64,000 nt of DNA, taken from positions 1 to 64,000 of the forward strand of contig NZ_JAKRGC010000010.1 of NCBI RefSeq assembly GCF_022347745.1. Reading direction: 5' to 3'. The translations under genes were made by a program, and so were the position numbers. Origin of the DNA: Streptomyces sp. OfavH-34-F. GTDB taxonomy: Bacteria > Actinomycetota > Actinomycetes > Streptomycetales > Streptomycetaceae. Shown piece by piece: positions 59,453 through 64,000 of the stretch. How positions within the stretch are numbered: the first letter of the stretch is position 1; the number at the start of each line of letters is the position of its first letter. The notes under the pieces were generated by a model. The model did not search any database and had not been told where the DNA came from. It saw only the letters and a list, made by a program, of their open reading frames with translations.

Positions 59453-60463
59453 ATGCAGTCTGGGCGATCGACGACTCTGTCCGAGGTGGCGCGGCGTGCC
59501 GGGGTCTCCCTGACGACGGCGTCGAAGGCGATCAACGGGCAGCCCCGCGTCTCCTCCGAGGCGCGCGACAGGGTGCTCAAAGCCGCCCGCGAGCTGGCCT
59601 ACACCCCCAACCGGATCGCCCGCAGCCTGATGAGCGGGCGTACCGGGACGGTGGGCCTCGTCGTGGTCGACAGCAACGCGCAACGCTTCGCCCTGCCGAT
59701 CCTGCTGGGCGCCGAGGAAGCCCTCAGCAAGATCGACCTGAGCATGACCGTCAGCGACGCACGGGGCGACCGGGCACGGCTGCGGCGCATCGTCGAGCGC
59801 TTCGCGGAGCGCCAGGTCGACGGAGTCCTCGTCGTCGGCGACAACAACACCCGGACACCGAGGGTCGGCCGCCGGCTCGACCAGCCGGTCGTCTACGTGT
59901 ACGGGGAAACGGGTTCCGGGGACGTCGTCCACCTCCCGGACGACCGGGCCGGCGCCCGCGAGATCACCGAACACGTCCTGCGCAGCGGACGGACCCGGAT
60001 CGCCGTCGTCACCGGTCCGCGCGAGGCGCGCGCCGTCGTGGAACGCGGCCGGGGGATCGCCGACGCCCTGGAAGCGGCCGGCCTCGGTCTCGTCCACGAC
60101 GTGCTCCACGGGGAGTGGTCGCAGCGCTCCGGACGCGTCCTCGCCGAGCGGTTGCTCCGTGCGGAGCCCGACGTGGACGCCATCGTCACCGGTTCGGACC
60201 AGATCGCGGCGGGCGTCGCCGAGGCACTGCGCGGTGCCGGCCTGCGGGTGCCCGAGGACGTCGCGCTCACCGGCTTCGACAACTGGCCCATCTTCGCCCT
60301 GGAGACGGAGCCTCCGCTGACCACGGTCGACATGAACCTCCACACCCTGGGCGCCGCCGCGGTCCGGGACCTGTTCGACCTGATCGACGGGAAGCCCGTG
60401 GGCGGCGGCGTCCGTCTGCACCCGTGCAGCGTCGTCGTCCGCGAGTCGGTCGCCCGCCACTGA
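59453..60463 (+). CDS. LacI-family transcriptional regulator 2
   Basis: A 336-residue LacI/PurR regulator. HTH: TLSEVARRAGVSLTTASKAINGQPRVSSEARDRVLKAARELAYTPNRIARSLMSG. The effector domain contains VGLVVVDSNAQRFALPILLGAEEAL, RQVDGVLVVGDNN, RIAVVTGPREARAVVERGRGIADAL, AIVTGSDQIAAGVAEALRGAG, VALTGFDNWP. It is similar in layout to the regulator at 52811. Its operator candidates are the palindromes upstream of the secreted hydrolase at 60779. ATG 59453 is used; upstream in-frame codons lie in the intergenic region. Confidence 0.92.
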   Translation: MQSGRSTTLSEVARRAGVSLTTASKAINGQPRVSSEARDRVLKAARELAYTPNRIARSLMSGRTGTVGLVVVDSNAQRFALPILLGAEEALSKIDLSMTVSDARGDRARLRRIVERFAERQVDGVLVVGDNNTRTPRVGRRLDQPVVYVYGETGSGDVVHLPDDRAGAREITEHVLRSGRTRIAVVTGPREARAVVERGRGIADALEAAGLGLVHDVLHGEWSQRSGRVLAERLLRAEPDVDAIVTGSDQIAAGVAEALRGAGLRVPEDVALTGFDNWPIFALETEPPLTTVDMNLHTLGAAAVRDLFDLIDGKPVGGGVRLHPCSVVVRESVARH

Positions 60464-60534
60464 GCTGCGGCTCTCCCGCTCACGCCCGCACGTCCCCACC
60501 CCGGAGCCGGACCTGCTCGTCCGCCGAAAAATGG

Positions 60535-60566
60535 AGAAGCGCTTCCTCTTTTCTGAGCGTCGCTCA
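60535..60566. promoter_or_regulatory. Upstream LacI-type operators of the secreted hydrolase
   Basis: AGAAGCGCTTCC (60535-60546) is one base from the perfect palindrome at 60731. TGAGCG-T-CGCTCA (60554-60566) is a perfect odd palindrome 8 nt further on. A TTGACA -35-like box (60589-60594) lies between these and the downstream operator. Confidence 0.6.
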
Positions 60567-60730
60567 AAACCTGGGCTCGTCCCGTGTGTTGACACCGCTC
60601 GGCCGACGGGTGAAGCATCGGCGCAGCACCACATTCCTCACCTCGGTCCCCGCATGTCCGTGTGGCGGGCTCGCGCCGCGTGCGACCACATCACCGAACC
60701 GCTCGGTCGGCTCGACGCGAGCCGATGTGA

Positions 60731-60742
60731 GGAAGCGCTTCC
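60731..60742. promoter_or_regulatory. LacI-type operator GGAAGCGCTTCC
   Basis: A perfect 12-bp palindrome with central CG, typical of LacI/PurR-family operators, 37-48 nt before ATG 60779. With the copy 196 bp upstream it brackets the promoter region, compatible with repression by looping. The rest of the 60464-60778 gap shows no gene. Confidence 0.7.
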
Positions 60743-60778
60743 CCACCCCCGCCCCCTCTGCCCACCGAAAGGGCCCCT

Positions 60779-62575
60779 ATGTTCTGGCACACCCCTCCGG
60801 CCGTTGCCGGCGCCCCCGGCAAGCGTGATCGCCGGCCCGACGGAACCCCCCGCCGCATACGCCGCACCGTCACCCACCTCGCGGTGGGACTCGCCGTCGT
60901 CGCCGGCGGCCTGGCCGCCGCGACACCTTCCCAGGCGGCCGGCAACACCCTCACCGTCGACGTGGGCACCGTCGTCCGGCCGGTCACCCAGGTCGTCGCC
61001 GGCGGCCTCTACGGCGTCGACTCCGGCGCGAACACCCCATCGCTCGACCAGCTCTACCCGCTGCGCCTCAACACCATGACCCAGCCTCCGCCCGGCACCC
61101 AGCAGCGCGGCAACGGAGCCCCCACCCCCTGCTGCGACGGACTCGACGTGGCGGGCAAGGTCACCAGCGCCGGAGCCCAGCAGTACCTGCGGCTCTCCGA
61201 CATCTTCAGCGCCTTCCCCTACAACTGGGTCAGCTGGCCGGACTGGGAGTCCAAGCTGGCCACCATGATCCGGGCCCGGATGAACGCCACCACAACGACG
61301 AACATCGCCGGCTACGAGATCTGGAACGAGCCGGACTGGACCTGGGACGGCCGCCTCGACGGCACGGCGGGCTCCTTCAACGCCATGTGGACCCGCAGCT
61401 ACCGTGACATCCGCGCCATCGACGCCAAGACGCCGATCGTCGGCCCCGGCACGGCCGTGTACAGCCACGACTGGATGTACAACTTCATGCGGAACGCCAG
61501 GGACACGGGCACCCTCCCCGCCGTCGCGGTGTGGCACCAGCTCGACACCAACACGGGCTGGCAGACCATCCAGGCCAACGTGAACGACTTCCGCGCGATC
61601 GAGACCTCCCTGGGACTACCGCACCGTCCCATCTCCATCAACGAGTACGGCTCTCCCAGCCAGGTCGACCAGCCCAGCGTCGCCGTGCACTACATGGCGG
61701 CATTCGAACGGGCGGGCGTCCACGACGCCGAACGCGCCTACTGGTACGAGGCCGGAACCATGAACGGCCTGCTGCACAACGACCGCCCCACGGCGTCGTA
61801 CTGGGCCTACAAGTGGTACGGCGACCAGTCCGGCAACATCGTCAGGACCGTGCCGCAGTCATGGCTCGACGGAGTGGCCTCGTACGACGCGAGCCGCAAG
61901 CAGGTGAACGTCGTCTTCGGAGGCGACAGCGGCGAGAACAAGGTGAGGATCAACGGCGTCGGCGTCCTCGGCTCCCGGGTCTCGGTGACCCTGTCCCGAA
62001 CGAACAACACCGGCCGCTTCACCAACCAGACCGCCCCGGTGACCCTCTCCACCCAGACCTACACCGTCGCCGCCGACGGCAGCATCACCGTCCCCGTCTC
62101 CGGCATGGACGCGGTCATGGCCTACCAACTGCTGGTCACCCCCGCAACCGGTGCGCCCTCCTGGCAGCAGACGTACGAGGCGGAGAACGCCACCGTCGTC
62201 AACGCCAACCGCCTGAGCTCCGCCACCGCCTCCAACGGCGGCTACGTCGGGCAGATCGACAACGCCGCAGACATGCGCGACCAGAGCTTCGTGGACTTCC
62301 TCGTGAAGGTGCCCACCGCCCGCACCTACACGATGACCGTCAAGTACGCCAACGCCACCGGCGCCCCCGCCACACACGGCCTCGCGTACAACGGCGGCGC
62401 CTGGTCCACCCTGACCTACCCGCCCACCAACAGCGGCTGGGGTCACCCCACGGGCACGGTCAGCACCACCCTCAACCTGCGCGCCGGCTACAACATGATC
62501 CGGCTCGCCAAGGGCGCCCCCCACTTCACGGGTGGCACCGGATACGCCGAACTGGACAACATCACCCTCCAGTGA
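60779..62575 (+). CDS. Secreted clan-A-like glycoside hydrolase with C-terminal CBM
   Basis: A 598-residue exported protein. A long basic N-region precedes the hydrophobic signal HLAVGLAVVAGGLAAATPSQA. The catalytic part (about 55-360) looks like a (beta/alpha)8 clan GH-A fold: IAGYEIWNEPDWTW carries the putative acid/base Glu after Asn, and PHRPISINEYGSPSQ the putative nucleophile Glu (about 287). A beta domain (about 360-455) and a CBM35/CBM6-like module follow (WQQTYEAENATVVNANRLS, then FVDFLVKVPTARTYTMTVKYANATG, and GYAELDNITLQ). Exact GH family is uncertain; GH39-like is my best guess. It probably releases the oligosaccharide taken up by the nearby importer. Confidence 0.78.
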   Translation: MFWHTPPAVAGAPGKRDRRPDGTPRRIRRTVTHLAVGLAVVAGGLAAATPSQAAGNTLTVDVGTVVRPVTQVVAGGLYGVDSGANTPSLDQLYPLRLNTMTQPPPGTQQRGNGAPTPCCDGLDVAGKVTSAGAQQYLRLSDIFSAFPYNWVSWPDWESKLATMIRARMNATTTTNIAGYEIWNEPDWTWDGRLDGTAGSFNAMWTRSYRDIRAIDAKTPIVGPGTAVYSHDWMYNFMRNARDTGTLPAVAVWHQLDTNTGWQTIQANVNDFRAIETSLGLPHRPISINEYGSPSQVDQPSVAVHYMAAFERAGVHDAERAYWYEAGTMNGLLHNDRPTASYWAYKWYGDQSGNIVRTVPQSWLDGVASYDASRKQVNVVFGGDSGENKVRINGVGVLGSRVSVTLSRTNNTGRFTNQTAPVTLSTQTYTVAADGSITVPVSGMDAVMAYQLLVTPATGAPSWQQTYEAENATVVNANRLSSATASNGGYVGQIDNAADMRDQSFVDFLVKVPTARTYTMTVKYANATGAPATHGLAYNGGAWSTLTYPPTNSGWGHPTGTVSTTLNLRAGYNMIRLAKGAPHFTGGTGYAELDNITLQ

Positions 62576-62580
62576 CCGCC

Positions 62581-62664
62581 ACGCCCCGCGTCGAGCTCGC
62601 CTCGCCTCGGCGAACGCGGCCTGAGGTGTTCCCCCCCCGCTCGGGGTGGGCAGGCGCGGGGCGT
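62581..62664. terminator. Long-loop inverted repeat between convergent genes
   Basis: ACGCCCCGCG (62581-62590) and CGCGGGGCGT (62655-62664) pair perfectly around 64 nt, ending on the last base of ohrR. Possibly a bidirectional terminator, but the loop is long. Confidence 0.35.
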
Positions 62665-63143
62665 CAGCGCCGGGAGGGAGTGTGCCGGGTGACGTTCGTG
62701 GTCAGACGGCGCAGTGTCGCGCGTGCCTGCTCGAACTCCTCGTCCTCCAGACCCATGGCCTCCCCGATCTCTCCGGGAATGGCGAGAGCGCGTTCCCGGA
62801 GAGCGGCGCCTTCCTCGGTGAGTGTGAGGATGACGGTCCGCTCGTCATCCGGACGACGCTCCCGACGGAGCAGCCCGTTGGCCTCCAGGCGCTTCAGTAG
62901 CGGCGTCAGAGTGCCGTAGTCGAGCTGGAGCGTCGCACCGAGTTCTTTGACGGAGAGCTCATCCCGGTCCCACAGGGCCAGCATCACCAGGTACTGGGGA
63001 TACGTGAGGCCCAGATTCTCCAGCTTCGGCCGGTACAGCCCGGTGACCGCGCGAGAGGCGGCGTAGAGGGCGAAGCACAGCTGGTCGTCCAGCAGTAGGG
63101 AGGCTCCAGCGTCTGCGGGCGGCGTGGGATCCAGGTCGGCCAT
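62664..63143 (-). CDS. ohrR: OhrR-type MarR-family peroxide sensor
   Basis: A 159-residue MarR-family regulator. The N-terminal helix LLLDDQLCFALYAASRAVTGLY (about 16-37) carries the reactive Cys of OhrR in its conserved DQLCFALYAASR setting. The winged helix follows: LTYPQYLVMLALWDRDELSVKELGATLQLDYGTLTPLLKRLEANGLLRRERRPDDERTVILTLTEEG. OhrR represses the organic hydroperoxide reductase gene ohr and is released on Cys oxidation. No ohr gene is visible in the window on either side, so its target lies elsewhere or is the downstream-strand hydrolase region. Conserved Tyr residues needed for sensing are present near 27 and 37. Confidence 0.88.
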   Translation of the reverse strand: MADLDPTPPADAGASLLLDDQLCFALYAASRAVTGLYRPKLENLGLTYPQYLVMLALWDRDELSVKELGATLQLDYGTLTPLLKRLEANGLLRRERRPDDERTVILTLTEEGAALRERALAIPGEIGEAMGLEDEEFEQARATLRRLTTNVTRHTPSRR

Positions 63144-63153
63144 GCAGCCATGC

Positions 63154-63204
63154 TACCTCATCGCCCGCAATGTCCGTTTGGGCGTTTAGAACGGACGCAA
63201 GGTA
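63154..63204. promoter_or_regulatory. Inverted repeat upstream of ohrR
   Basis: GTCCGTT (63172-63178) and AACGGAC (63190-63196) are inverted around 11 nt, with outer TACCT (63154-63158) and AGGTA (63200-63204) also inverted. They start 11 nt before ohrR and are candidates for autoregulation. Confidence 0.45.
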
Positions 63205-63259
63205 ATGGGCCGAGAGGGCGGACTGGGGCAGGCCAGGCATCGGCCGCTACCGGAACAGC

Positions 63260-63311
63260 GCCCACAGCCTGTTGCGACACCCCTTCTGGGGTGTCGCAAC
63301 AGGCTGTGGGC
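63260..63311. terminator. 24-bp perfect hairpin with TTCT loop
   Basis: The left arm 63260-63283 and right arm 63288-63311 are exact reverse complements around TTCT. It lies between the hydrolase gene and ohrR, both on the minus strand. It is the longest perfect stem in the window and probably a strong terminator or transcript-stabilising structure. Confidence 0.75.
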
Positions 63312-63338
63312 AGGCACGGAGCGTGTGGGGAGATGTCG

Positions 63339-63380
63339 GCGGGCCGCCTCCTTCGGCGGAGCTAGTGGACGGCGGCCCGC
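63339..63380 (-). terminator. 10-bp hairpin just after the hydrolase stop
   Basis: GCGGGCCGCC (63339-63348) and GGCGGCCCGC (63371-63380) pair perfectly around 22 nt, 6 nt past the hydrolase stop. With the 24-bp hairpin it forms a tandem terminator. Confidence 0.5.
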
Positions 63381-63386
63381 TGTTGG

Positions 63387-64000
<614 letters not shown>

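Overview
The window is high-GC actinobacterial chromosome and almost certainly Streptomyces. Third codon positions are strongly G/C, GTG starts are common, and the families are typical of the genus: DUF5133, several SpoIIE-type PP2C phosphatases, a PknB-like kinase with a PQQ-type propeller, mycothiol-dependent-type proteins and the Streptomyces form of OhrR. I see no rRNA, tRNA, CRISPR array, insertion sequence or attachment site.

Region 1 (1-16 kb) holds stress, signalling and housekeeping genes. These are a metallophosphoesterase, an FMN-reductase/serine-hydrolase fusion divergent from a TetR regulator, and a STAS / PP2C / anti-sigma kinase partner-switching set. They are followed by a DUF302 protein, a secreted FG-GAP propeller, a glyoxalase-like protein divergent from a WYL regulator, a Ser/Thr kinase, small membrane proteins and a DinB/mycothiol-type protein.

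Region 2 (17.2-38.3 kb) is the most interesting part. I read it as one dispersed phytate / inositol-phosphate utilisation locus. It contains an inositol-dehydrogenase-like gene divergent from a GntR/HutC regulator and a secreted beta-propeller phytase followed by a PiT phosphate transporter and its DUF47 partner. Divergent from the phytase is an AfuABC-type ABC importer, a family with known phosphorylated ligands. Its ATPase gene overlaps the first of two tandem HAD phosphatases, which are followed by an inositol-monophosphatase-family enzyme, a HAD-IIB phosphatase and an MgtC-like protein. Next comes a translationally coupled inositol catabolic operon (iolE, iolC, a Cgl0159-family TIM barrel, iolB, iolD, mmsA). 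Four promoter regions of this locus (gntR/iolG, phytase, ABC importer, iol operon) each carry TGT-N4-ACA in an AT-rich context, and the phytase promoter also carries a PHO-box-like array of 11-nt repeats. Inferred flow: phytate is partly dephosphorylated outside, lower inositol phosphates are imported intact, internal phosphatases strip them, and inositol is oxidised to acetyl-CoA-level products while phosphate is taken up by PiT.

Region 3 (38.3-52.6 kb) has a second partner-switching module (GAF-PP2C, RsbQ-like hydrolase, PAS-PP2C RsbP-like phosphatase, STAS protein). A CHAT-protease/TPR gene lies divergent from a coupled pair encoding a Cys-rich small protein and a membrane protein. It also has a YtcJ-like amidohydrolase, a LuxR-type regulator, a YihY/BrkB membrane protein and small hypotheticals.

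Region 4 (52.8-64 kb) is a carbohydrate locus. LacI regulators flank a GH127 beta-L-arabinofuranosidase and an ABC sugar importer that has no ATPase of its own. Then comes a secreted clan-A-like glycoside hydrolase with a CBM, its promoter bracketed by twin GGAAGCGCTTCC-type operators. The window ends with an OhrR regulator, a 24-bp perfect hairpin and a truncated haloperoxidase-type alpha/beta hydrolase.
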